Source: Ruminococcus sp.
GTDB taxonomy: Bacteria; Bacillota; Clostridia; Oscillospirales; Ruminococcaceae
DNA length: 36,378 nucleotides
Assembly: GCA_031262105.1 (NCBI GenBank)
Contig: JAISIH010000049.1
Location: 1 to 36,378 of the forward strand
Direction: 5' to 3'
Part shown: piece by piece, positions 1 through 6,380 of the stretch
How positions within the stretch are numbered: the stretch's first letter is position 1
How the letters are laid out: the number at the start of each line of letters is the position of its first letter
The notes under the pieces: model-generated
Told to the model about the DNA's origin: nothing
The model's database searches: none
What the model saw: the letters and a program-made list of their open reading frames with translations, nothing else
Position numbers and translations under genes: made by a program

Positions 1-19
1 TATTTGGAGGGTAACCGCT

Positions 20-559
20 ATGAAACTTCCCGAGAAAGTGTCCTATTTACAGGGTCTGATGGACGGTATGGAAATTGATACCGCAACAAAAGAGGGCAAG
101 CTCTTTAAAGCGATTGCCGATATTTTGGACGACATGGCGATTCAGTTTGAAGATCTCGAAGATCAGGTTGATGAATTAACCGAAGCGGTTGATGAAATCG
201 ACGAAGACTTAGGCGAACTCGAAAAAGACGTCTACAGCTGTGATTGCTTCGACGACGACGATGATGATGAAGACGACGACGATTTCGACGACGAGCAGGC
301 GATTGCTCCCGTTTACAGCGGTGACGACGAGTCCATCTTCGCTCACGAAAAGGACATTTTAGAAGACTTCCTCGACACCGTTGACGAAGAGGAAGAAGAC
401 GACGAAGAAGAGGAAGATGAAGAGCTTTACGAAGTTGTCTGCCCCTCCTGCAACGACTCAATCTACCTCACAGAAAAGATGCTCTCCGAAGGTTCGATTA
501 ACTGCCCCGGCTGCGGCGAACTCCTCGAATTCGACCTCACCGAAGACGCCGCAGAGTAA
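20..559 (+). CDS. Acidic CD1247-type N-terminal domain protein with C-terminal zinc ribbon
   Basis: A 179-residue protein of unknown function. Residues 1-70 form a helical, probably coiled-coil domain (start MKLPEKVSYLQGL) that resembles the CD1247 N-terminal domain found in many Clostridia. Residues 74-90 are an almost pure Asp/Glu run, and a second Glu/Asp-rich run lies near 122-136. The C-terminus carries two CxxC knuckles (CPSC and CPGC, about 23 residues apart), a small zinc ribbon ending in a short acidic tail. The ATG is preceded by GGAGG at 7-11 with good spacing. The acidic run is encoded by GAC/GAT repeats in frame, so it is real low complexity and not a frameshift. A nucleic-acid or protein-binding adaptor role is possible but only a guess. 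Confidence 0.85.
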   Translation: MKLPEKVSYLQGLMDGMEIDTATKEGKLFKAIADILDDMAIQFEDLEDQVDELTEAVDEIDEDLGELEKDVYSCDCFDDDDDDEDDDDFDDEQAIAPVYSGDDESIFAHEKDILEDFLDTVDEEEEDDEEEEDEELYEVVCPSCNDSIYLTEKMLSEGSINCPGCGELLEFDLTEDAAE

Positions 560-659
560 AAGTGGGCTGAGTTTAGGGACGGGCTGGCTTTAGAGACTGC
601 TCGACACGGGCGGCTCCTGTAATTTGCTTTTCCGAACTAACACATATTGAAAGATATAT

Positions 660-1301
660 ATGGACAAAAAACCTAACAGATATTTTAGCGTACGCGGGCT
701 TACGGTAACTGCGGTTTTAGCGGCACTCGCCTCTGTTTTGCAGCTTATAAACTTCCCCGTTCCGCTTATGCCGGGCTTTATCAAGCTTGATTTTTCGGAA
801 CTTCCCGCGCTTCTTGCGGCTTTTGCCCTCGGACCTGTCGCGGGAGTTACCGTCTGCTTTATAAAAAACGTCGTGGATCTGATGTTTTCGGGGCTGGGCG
901 ATACCCTCGGTATCGGTCCGCTCTCGAATTTTATCCTCGGCGCATCCTTCGTCTTCACCGCCGGAATAATCTACCGCTTCCATAGGTCTCGAAAGGGTGC
1001 GGTCGTTGCCGCCTTAATCGGCGCGGTAGTCATGGCGGCGATAAGCCTCCCCTCGAACCTCTGGCTCGTTTATCCCATCTATGAAGTGGCAATTATACCC
1101 AGAGAAGCAATTATCAGCTCTTATAACGCAATCTACGAGCCTATAACCTCAAAAAAGCTCGATAACCTCTTTGAATGTATACTGATTTTTAACGTTCCGT
1201 TCACATTTATAAAGGCGATGATTTCGGTAATAATTACCATGTTCATCTACAAGCCGCTTTCCCCGCTCCTAAAAGGCGTCGGGAAGCGCAATACATTTTA
1301 A
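660..1301 (+). CDS. ribU: ECF transporter S component, RibU-like (riboflavin/flavin uptake)
   Basis: A 213-residue integral membrane protein with about six hydrophobic segments. The segment around residues 30-50 (FPVPLMPGFIKLDFSELPAL) followed by ALGPVAGV matches the RibU/FmnP flavin-binding S components of energy-coupling factor transporters. Such proteins bind riboflavin outside and use a shared EcfA/A'/T module, which is not in this window. The start is weakly supported, with GAAAG a few bases upstream. I looked for an FMN riboswitch in 560-659 and found no RFN-like conserved blocks, so regulation is not evident. It ends tail to tail with the next gene, sharing 4 bp. Flavin is the best substrate guess, but other S-component substrates cannot be excluded. 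Confidence 0.82.
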   Translation: MDKKPNRYFSVRGLTVTAVLAALASVLQLINFPVPLMPGFIKLDFSELPALLAAFALGPVAGVTVCFIKNVVDLMFSGLGDTLGIGPLSNFILGASFVFTAGIIYRFHRSRKGAVVAALIGAVVMAAISLPSNLWLVYPIYEVAIIPREAIISSYNAIYEPITSKKLDNLFECILIFNVPFTFIKAMISVIITMFIYKPLSPLLKGVGKRNTF

Positions 1302-1738
1302 ATATAAAACATATACGCTTGATCGGATTTTTTCTCGTTCGCCTTTTCAATTAGGGATTCGAGCGATATTTCGGTCAGCGTTTTTTGTATAGTTTTATCA
1401 AGCGACATAAAACTTTCATTGATAACTGCGTCAATATCCGGCGCACGCTCCCGCACCGTTTCGTATGAATGTTCATTAATGCTGTCGTCGAGGGCGTTAA
1501 CTATATCCGCAAGGCTTATCTCCTCCGCACTCCGCGCAAGTTTATACCCCCCGGCAGAACCCTTAACGGACAAAATTATCCCGGCGTGCTTAAGCTTCCC
1601 GAAAACCTGTTCAAGATAAATTTTCGATATTAAAAGATCTTCGGAAATTTTTATAATGCTCGTCAAAGTGTCTTTGTGATAGCTTTCAAGCGCAATTAAA
1701 GCCGCTATTCCATATCGGCATTTTGCGGAGATTCGCAT
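1298..1738 (-). CDS. cymR: Rrf2-family regulator, CymR-like cysteine metabolism repressor
   Basis: A 146-residue Rrf2-family winged-helix regulator. It starts MRISAKCRYGIAALI, contains the recognition region KHAGIILSVKGSAGGYKLAR, and ends in YMFYI, the same C-terminal end I recall for Bacillus CymR. The Cys triad that binds an iron-sulfur cluster in IscR/NsrR is absent; the only Cys is C7 in the N-terminal helix. In B. subtilis and S. aureus CymR represses cysteine synthesis genes and works in complex with CysK. Here the gene is divergent from cysK, which supports this role. The SD reads GAGGG in the transcript. The putative operators are described under the two promoters. Assignment to CymR rather than another Rrf2 member is an inference. 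Confidence 0.85.
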   Translation of the reverse strand: MRISAKCRYGIAALIALESYHKDTLTSIIKISEDLLISKIYLEQVFGKLKHAGIILSVKGSAGGYKLARSAEEISLADIVNALDDSINEHSYETVRERAPDIDAVINESFMSLDKTIQKTLTEISLESLIEKANEKKSDQAYMFYI

Positions 1739-1772
1739 TTATAACCCTCTTTTCATATATGTTATAAATGTA

Positions 1773-1801
1773 ATGTTACCATAAAAAATCGCCCTTGTCA
1801 A
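1773..1801 (-). promoter_or_regulatory. cymR promoter with putative operator
   Basis: On the minus strand TTGACA (1796-1801) is followed by a 17-bp spacer and TAACAT (1773-1778), giving a leader of about 28 nt before the cymR ATG. AAATGTAATGTTAC (1766-1779, plus strand) covers the -10 box and matches 12 of 14 bases of a site in the cysK promoter, suggesting autoregulation. Confidence 0.7.
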
Positions 1802-1839
1802 GCCTTTTTTGTGAGTTTATACAAAATTTCTAAAAACTA

Positions 1840-1868
1840 TTGACAAATGTAAATTTACGTTATATAAT
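1840..1868 (+). promoter_or_regulatory. cysK-metY promoter with putative CymR operator in the spacer
   Basis: A perfect consensus sigma-A promoter: TTGACA at 1840-1845, a 17-bp spacer and TATAAT at 1863-1868. The spacer contains the palindrome GTAAATTTAC (1849-1858) inside AAATGTAAATTTAC (1845-1858), the near-copy of the site in the cymR promoter. A repressor bound here would block RNA polymerase directly. Confidence 0.85.
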
Positions 1869-1918
1869 TAAACCATACTAAACATATATGATATATCCGC
1901 AATACGGGAGGCGTACTT

Positions 1919-2839
1919 ATGAAAGTATATAACAGCATAACCGATATTATCGGGAGAACACCGCTCCTTAACCTGACGGGTTATAACCGAATCTTCGGGG
2001 TAAATATCTTCGCGAAGCTCGAATATTTCAATCCGGCGGGAAGCGTTAAGGACCGTATCGCGAAGGCTATGATTGAGGACGCGGAAAAACGCGGACTTCT
2101 CTCGCCCGGCGGAACTTTAGTTGAGCCGACAAGCGGAAACACCGGCATCGGACTCGCCGCAATTGCCGCCGCAAAGGGATATAAGGTAATATTAACCATG
2201 CCGGAGACGATGAGTATCGAGCGGAGAAAACTTCTTGCGGCGTACGGCGCGGAGATTGTCTTAACCGAAGGCGCAAAGGGCATGAAAGGCGCGATTGCAA
2301 AAGCTGATGAGATACAAAAATCGACGCCGGGTGCGATAATCCCCGGGCAGTTCGTTAACCCCGCAAACCCTGCCGTACATTACGCTACAACAGGACCGGA
2401 AATTTGGGAAGATACCGAAGGGAACATTGCCGCGCTCATAGCCGGGGTCGGTACGGGCGGAACGCTCTCGGGCGTGGGGAAATTTCTCAAAGAGAAGAAC
2501 CCCGCCATACGGATTATCGCGGCAGAACCCTCCGACAGCCCTGTTTTATCCGAAGGCAGAGCGGGCGGACATAAGATTCAGGGGATCGGCGCGGGTTTCG
2601 TTCCCGATACCCTCGACACAAAAATCTACGACGAAGTTATAACCGTAACCGCCGACGATGCTTTCGATACCGGGCGGAAAGTCGGGAAATCGGACGGAAT
2701 TTTAGTCGGTATATCTTCCGGCGCGGCACTTTGGGCGGCGACACAGGTTGCTTCCCGCGAAGAATTTAAGGGGAAAAATGTTGTAGCCCTCCTCCCCGAC
2801 ACAGGCGAAAGATACCTTTCAACGGCATTATTTGAATAA
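1919..2839 (+). CDS. cysK: Cysteine synthase A (O-acetylserine sulfhydrylase)
   Basis: A 306-residue PLP enzyme making L-cysteine from O-acetylserine and sulfide in the cytoplasm. NPAGSVKDR holds the PLP lysine (K44), TSGNTG at 71-76 binds substrate and GVGTGGT at 176-182 binds the PLP phosphate; the length matches the CysK family (about 308). The ATG follows GGGAGG at 1906-1911. It is the first gene of a two-gene sulfur operon with the sulfhydrylase 16 nt downstream and is transcribed from the consensus promoter at 1840-1868. Because CysK is the CymR partner in Bacillus and Staphylococcus, it could also act in regulation here. A cystathionine beta-synthase subtype is unlikely because no haem or CBS domains are present. 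Confidence 0.95.
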   Translation: MKVYNSITDIIGRTPLLNLTGYNRIFGVNIFAKLEYFNPAGSVKDRIAKAMIEDAEKRGLLSPGGTLVEPTSGNTGIGLAAIAAAKGYKVILTMPETMSIERRKLLAAYGAEIVLTEGAKGMKGAIAKADEIQKSTPGAIIPGQFVNPANPAVHYATTGPEIWEDTEGNIAALIAGVGTGGTLSGVGKFLKEKNPAIRIIAAEPSDSPVLSEGRAGGHKIQGIGAGFVPDTLDTKIYDEVITVTADDAFDTGRKVGKSDGILVGISSGAALWAATQVASREEFKGKNVVALLPDTGERYLSTALFE

Positions 2840-2855
2840 AAAGGAAGTAATAAAT

Positions 2856-4127
2856 ATGAAATTCGAGACTTTAGCACTCCATGCCGGGCAGGAAACAGCT
2901 GACCCTACAACAGATGCACGCGCCGTGCCTATCTACGCGACAACATCCTATGTTTTCAAGGATTCCGCGACGGCGGCGGGGCGATTCGCGCTGACAGAGG
3001 GCGGGAACATCTACACAAGGCTTATGAACCCGACTTCGGACGTTTTCGAGAGAAGAATAGCGGCTCTTGAGGGCGGCGCGGCGGCGTTATCGACGGCGAG
3101 CGGCTCGGCGGCTATAACCTATGCGGTGCAGAATATCGCGTATGCCGGCGACCACATTGTTTCAAGCACGAACGTCTACGGCGGAACATATAACCTCTTC
3201 GCTAATACCCTTAAGGAGCAGGGCATCGAAGCAACATTCGTTAACCCCTCCGACCCTGCGAATTTTGAAGCGGCAATTAAGCCCAATACAAAGCTTTTGT
3301 TCGCGGAAACCCTCGGCAACCCGAATTCGGACGTCCTCGATATAGAAGCGGTTGCGGCGGTTGCGCATAAACACGGGATTCCGCTTATCGTTGACAACAC
3401 CTTCGCGACCCCATATAAGCTTCGCCCGATCGAACACGGCGCGGACATTGTCGTACATTCCGCAACGAAATTTATCGGCGGGCATGGAACAGTTATGGGC
3501 GGCGTAATCGTTGACGGCGGCAATTTCGACTGGAAGCAGAACGACAAGTTCCCTGGCATCTCGAAGCCGAACCCCTCTTACCACGGCGTAGTCTTCGCGG
3601 AAGCTTGCGGCAACATCGCCTACATCATGAAGATCCGCACAACCCTCATGCGCGACCAAGGCGCAACAATCTCGCCCTTCAACAGCTTCCTCCTCATTCA
3701 GGGGCTTGAAACGCTGCCGCTGCGGGTTGAACGCCATGTCGAGAACACAAAAAAGGTAATCGAGTTCTTGAAAAACCACCCGAAGGTTACGAAAGTTAAC
3801 CACCCGTCGATTGACACCGGCAAGCAAAAAGAGCTTTACGATCGCTATTTTGCGGACGGCGCAGGCTCAATCTTCACCATCGAAGTCAAGGGCGGCGCGA
3901 ACGAAGCGAAAAAATTCACCGAAAGCCTAAAACTTTTCTCCCTCCTCGCGAATGTTGCCGACATGAAGTCCCTCGTAATCCATCCCGCAACAACCACCCA
4001 CTCTCAAATGTCCGAAGAAGAGCTTCTTTCTTCCGGCATCAAGCCCTCAACAGTTCGCCTCTCAATAGGCACAGAACACATTGACGACATAATCGCAGAC
4101 CTCGAATACGGCTTATCCCAAATCTAA
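2856..4127 (+). CDS. metY: O-acetylhomoserine sulfhydrylase (MetY-type, Cys/Met metabolism PLP enzyme)
   Basis: A 423-residue Cys/Met-metabolism PLP enzyme that converts O-acetylhomoserine plus sulfide to homocysteine. The PLP lysine is K205 in VVHSATKFIGGHGT, and D180 in LIVDNTFATPY supports the PLP ring. The start MKFETLALHAGQ and the length of about 425 are those of MetY; cystathionine gamma-synthase and lyase relatives are usually shorter, near 380. An in-frame TTG at 2832 overlaps cysK, but the ATG at 2856 has AAGGAAG at 2841-2847 with proper spacing and is preferred. Pairing with cysK behind a CymR-like operator suggests that sulfide assimilation into both Cys and Met is controlled together. 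A strong terminator follows at 4143. Confidence 0.92.
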   Translation: MKFETLALHAGQETADPTTDARAVPIYATTSYVFKDSATAAGRFALTEGGNIYTRLMNPTSDVFERRIAALEGGAAALSTASGSAAITYAVQNIAYAGDHIVSSTNVYGGTYNLFANTLKEQGIEATFVNPSDPANFEAAIKPNTKLLFAETLGNPNSDVLDIEAVAAVAHKHGIPLIVDNTFATPYKLRPIEHGADIVVHSATKFIGGHGTVMGGVIVDGGNFDWKQNDKFPGISKPNPSYHGVVFAEACGNIAYIMKIRTTLMRDQGATISPFNSFLLIQGLETLPLRVERHVENTKKVIEFLKNHPKVTKVNHPSIDTGKQKELYDRYFADGAGSIFTIEVKGGANEAKKFTESLKLFSLLANVADMKSLVIHPATTTHSQMSEEELLSSGIKPSTVRLSIGTEHIDDIIADLEYGLSQI

Positions 4128-4142
4128 TCTAACCGCATTTTA

Positions 4143-4175
4143 ATCCCTCGCCTTTTTCCGGGCGGGGGATTTTTT
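4143..4175 (+). terminator. Rho-independent terminator of the cysK-metY operon
   Basis: A 10-bp stem, ATCCCTCGCC (4143-4152) with GGCGGGGGAT (4161-4170), and an 8-nt loop, followed by five more T residues. It separates the sulfur operon from the dcw cluster. Confidence 0.92.
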
Positions 4176-4243
4176 GACATTATAAACAAAAATCGAACGT
4201 TAGTTTCATGCACTTTTTAAAAGTTACAAACTGACTTTTTCTA

Positions 4244-4272
4244 TTGCAATTATATTAATTTTACTGTATAAT
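4244..4272 (+). promoter_or_regulatory. dcw cluster promoter upstream of mraZ
   Basis: TTGCAA at 4244-4249, a 17-bp spacer and TATAAT at 4267-4272 form a good sigma-A promoter. The predicted start near 4279 leaves a leader of about 155 nt before mraZ. The interval 4128-4435 holds no gene: it contains the upstream terminator, this promoter and the repeats listed next. Confidence 0.8.
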
Positions 4273-4281
4273 ATAAAAAAG

Positions 4282-4316
4282 CGGTGACAAGTGGGCATAA
4301 ATGGCGTCAAGTGGTG
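4282..4316 (+). promoter_or_regulatory. Putative MraZ-binding direct repeats
   Basis: TGG-type boxes recur with a strict 10-bp period: CGGTG (4282), TGGGC (4292), TGGCG (4302) and TGGTG (4312), each separated by 5 nt. This is the geometry described for E. coli MraZ sites, which are TGGGN repeats with 5-nt spacers that MraZ uses to repress its own operon. The boxes start a few bases downstream of the predicted transcription start. Confidence 0.7.
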
Positions 4317-4318
4317 AT

Positions 4319-4348
4319 TTTCAACAGTGGTTTCAACAGTTGTTGAAA
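4319..4348 (+). repeat. Tandem 12-mer and palindrome in the mraZ leader
   Basis: TTTCAACAGTGG (4319-4330) is followed directly by TTTCAACAGTTG (4331-4342), 11 of 12 identical. The second copy opens a palindrome TTTCAACA-GT-TGTTGAAA (4331-4348). This could be an operator or a transcript hairpin ahead of mraZ. Confidence 0.7.
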
Positions 4349-4363
4349 AGCAGCGCAAATCGT

Positions 4364-4397
4364 GGCTGACAGGGGCGCATGGCGGCTGACAGGGACG
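4364..4397 (+). repeat. Direct repeat GGCTGACAGGGRCG in the mraZ leader
   Basis: GGCTGACAGGGGCG (4364-4377) and GGCTGACAGGGACG (4384-4397) match at 13 of 14 bases and are 20 bp apart, two helical turns. They lie between the palindrome and the mraZ ribosome binding site. Function unknown. Confidence 0.65.
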
Positions 4398-4435
4398 GTA
4401 ACGCTGAAAAAATCTTGTTCGGAGAGGGGGCGGTC

Positions 4436-4861
4436 ATGTTGAATATGACGTTAAAAGGCACATACACACATTCTATAGACGCAAAAGGACGCATGGCTTT
4501 CCCGCAAAAACTCCGGGACAAGCTCGGTTCTGCTTTTATCGTTACAATCGGCAAAAGCTGCCTTAACGTTTATTCCCCCGACGAGTGGGACAGATACTGC
4601 GATGAACTCCGCACACTTTCCGGCGGGAAGACTGCCGCCGCAAAACTTATCGTAAACCGCGCAATCGACGTTGAAACCGATTCCCAAGGGCGTGTTCTCA
4701 TAACAAAAGAGCTTCGCGAATACGCCGGGCTTTCAAAGGACGTTACCGTCGTCGGGGTTATTAACCACGCGGAAATCTGGGACAGCTCCCGTTATAACGA
4801 ATTCGCCGAAAGCGTTTCCGAAACAGATTTAGCGGACGTCTTAGATAGCTTCGCGTTCTAA
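4436..4861 (+). CDS. mraZ: Transcriptional regulator / division protein MraZ
   Basis: A 141-residue protein, first gene of the dcw cluster. It has two SpoVT/AbrB-like repeats: GTYTHSIDAKGRMAFPQKLR (residues 7-26) and, near residue 77, DVETDSQGRVLITKELREY, the duplicated DxKGR motif of MraZ. MraZ forms ring-shaped oligomers, binds repeats upstream of its own gene and represses the mra operon; repeats of the right spacing lie upstream. An in-frame ATG at 4379 would add 19 residues unlike MraZ, while the ATG at 4436 follows GGAGAGGGGG at 4421-4430 and gives the usual family length (about 143). Next gene: rsmH after 18 nt. Confidence 0.95.
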   Translation: MLNMTLKGTYTHSIDAKGRMAFPQKLRDKLGSAFIVTIGKSCLNVYSPDEWDRYCDELRTLSGGKTAAAKLIVNRAIDVETDSQGRVLITKELREYAGLSKDVTVVGVINHAEIWDSSRYNEFAESVSETDLADVLDSFAF

Positions 4862-4879
4862 TATTAATCGGAGAACATA

Positions 4880-5800
4880 ATGGAATTTTCACATGAGCCT
4901 GTTTTGCTTAACGAAGTAATCGACGGCTTAGATATAAAACCCGACGGAACATATATTGACGGAACCTGCGGCGGCGCCGGACATTCTGCCGCTATTGCAA
5001 AAAAGCTTAAGGGCGGCTTCCTAATCGGGATTGACCGCGACCCGGACGCCGTAAAAATCGCTTCAAAGCGGCTTGAGCCGTATGATGCGGTCGTCGCCGT
5101 CGGGAATTTTGACGAAATGACGGAGATTGCCGCGAAATATGAGGTAACCTCTGCCGACGGAATTCTCCTCGATCTCGGCGTTTCGTCCTATCAGCTCGAT
5201 AACCCCGAAAGGGGCTTTTCCTACCATAACGATGCTCCCCTCGATATGAGAATGTCAAAATCGGGGCTTTCCGCCGCCGATGTTGTAAACACCTATGCCG
5301 AAGAGGAACTTATTCGGATTCTGCGCGAATACGGCGAAGAACGCTTCGCTTTTCGTATCGCGGAGGGGATTGTTACCGCCCGCGAAGTTAAACCGATAGA
5401 GACTACCGGGGAGCTTGCAGAATTAGTCGCAAATGCTTACCCTGCGCGTTTTCGTAAAGACAAAAACCCCTGTCGGAAAACGTTTCAGGCGATCCGCATG
5501 GAGGTTAACGGTGAACTCGGCCACGTTAATGCCGGCATCGGCGCGGCGTTTGAACTCCTGAAACCGGGCGGAAGGCTCGCTGTTATAACCTTCCATTCGC
5601 TCGAAGACAGGCTTGTGAAAAGGCGTTTCGTCTCTTTCACAAAGGGCTGTACCTGCCCGCCGGATTTCCCGCAGTGCGTTTGCGGAAAAACTGCCGCCGG
5701 GAAGCTTGTTTCGCGAAAACCGATAACGGCTTCGTCTGATGAAATTGCTAAGAACAACCGCTCTCGAAGTGCAAAACTTCGGGTTATAGAAAAGCTTTAA
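4880..5800 (+). CDS. rsmH: 16S rRNA (cytosine-1402-N4)-methyltransferase RsmH (MraW)
   Basis: A 306-residue S-adenosylmethionine-dependent methyltransferase that modifies C1402 in the ribosomal P site. Visible signatures are the start FSHEPVLLNEVI, the SAM loop DGTCGGAGHS (29-38), IGIDRDPDA, and the family block DGILLDLGVSSYQLDNPERG followed by PLDMRM. The C-terminal AVITFHSLEDR and CTCPPDFPQCVCG segments are also typical. The start has GGAG at 4870-4873. It lies in the conserved mraZ-rsmH-ftsL order and probably shares the mraZ promoter. Confidence 0.96.
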   Translation: MEFSHEPVLLNEVIDGLDIKPDGTYIDGTCGGAGHSAAIAKKLKGGFLIGIDRDPDAVKIASKRLEPYDAVVAVGNFDEMTEIAAKYEVTSADGILLDLGVSSYQLDNPERGFSYHNDAPLDMRMSKSGLSAADVVNTYAEEELIRILREYGEERFAFRIAEGIVTAREVKPIETTGELAELVANAYPARFRKDKNPCRKTFQAIRMEVNGELGHVNAGIGAAFELLKPGGRLAVITFHSLEDRLVKRRFVSFTKGCTCPPDFPQCVCGKTAAGKLVSRKPITASSDEIAKNNRSRSAKLRVIEKL

Positions 5801-5812
5801 CGAAAGGGGAAT

Positions 5813-5828
5813 AACGGATTTTTCCGTT
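5813..5828 (+). promoter_or_regulatory. Small hairpin between the Shine-Dalgarno sequence and the ftsL start
   Basis: AACGGA-TTTT-TCCGTT forms a 6-bp stem with a 4-nt loop. It lies between the SD-like AAAGGGG (5804-5810) and the ATG at 5839, which are otherwise 28 nt apart. Folding would shorten the effective gap to a workable spacing. The only alternative with good spacing is an ATT start codon at 5818. Confidence 0.5.
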
Positions 5829-5838
5829 TATATATGGT

Positions 5839-6324
5839 ATGGCAAGGGAATCTGCGGTAAGAAAACCGGGCTACGATTTCGGACGGTTCGAAGGATTATC
5901 AGACCCGGAAGAAGAAACACGAAAAGCACGAATTCTAAGAAAAACTATCGACCCCGCAAAGCGCGGCAACATCGCAAAAGCCTTAGTTTTTGCGGTTTTG
6001 GCGGTTATGCTTTTGTCGCTCCCGCTCCTGTCAGAAGCGCAAAACACCGAGCTTTCAAGGCAGATTACGCTTAAAGAACAAGAGCTTGACGAACTGCGAA
6101 GCGAAAATGTTCGCCTTCTAACCGATATGGAAAGCAAGTCGGCGATAAAGTCTGTCCAGACCTACGCTGAAGAGATTTTGGGCATGGGGAAACTTGACAA
6201 AAGCCAGATCGAATACGTCAGGACCGACGGCGGGAGCGAAGTTGTTATCCCGGAATACGAAAAGGGCTTCTTCACAAATCTCTACAACGGCTTCCTCGAT
6301 TTCGTCGAATTTATCGGCGGGTAA
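5839..6324 (+). CDS. ftsL: FtsL-like cell division protein
   Basis: A 161-residue bitopic membrane protein in the FtsL position of the dcw cluster. It has a long, charged cytoplasmic N-terminus (1-45), one transmembrane helix (about 46-65), then an extracellular leucine-zipper-like coiled coil (66-100: LSRQITLKEQELDELRSENV) and a C-terminal tail ending in an aromatic stretch. FtsL/DivIC proteins form a complex with FtsQ/DivIB that activates FtsW-FtsI septal synthesis. The assignment rests on position and topology, since FtsL sequence is poorly conserved. It is longer than B. subtilis FtsL (about 117 residues). The ATG at 5839 lacks a close ribosome binding site; see the hairpin at 5813-5828. 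Confidence 0.82.
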   Translation: MARESAVRKPGYDFGRFEGLSDPEEETRKARILRKTIDPAKRGNIAKALVFAVLAVMLLSLPLLSEAQNTELSRQITLKEQELDELRSENVRLLTDMESKSAIKSVQTYAEEILGMGKLDKSQIEYVRTDGGSEVVIPEYEKGFFTNLYNGFLDFVEFIGG

Positions 6325-6380
6325 TATTAAAACTGCCATCAACATAAATTTATATAAATAACTTAAAACCGAGGGCGTAT

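Noticed and set aside
560..659. Possible FMN or other riboswitch upstream of the RibU-like gene
   Set aside because: The interval is only about 100 nt and shows no RFN conserved blocks, no clear terminator hairpin and no strong promoter.
1869..1918. T-box or SAM riboswitch in front of cysK
   Set aside because: The predicted leader is only about 45 nt, too short for either.
3162..3827. A 221-codon open frame on the minus strand inside the O-acetylhomoserine sulfhydrylase gene
   Set aside because: It lies fully antisense to a clearly conserved enzyme, has no recognisable domain and arises from codon bias.
4379..4435. Upstream in-frame ATG for mraZ
   Set aside because: It would add 19 residues unlike MraZ and has poor SD spacing; the ATG at 4436 has a strong SD and gives the family length.
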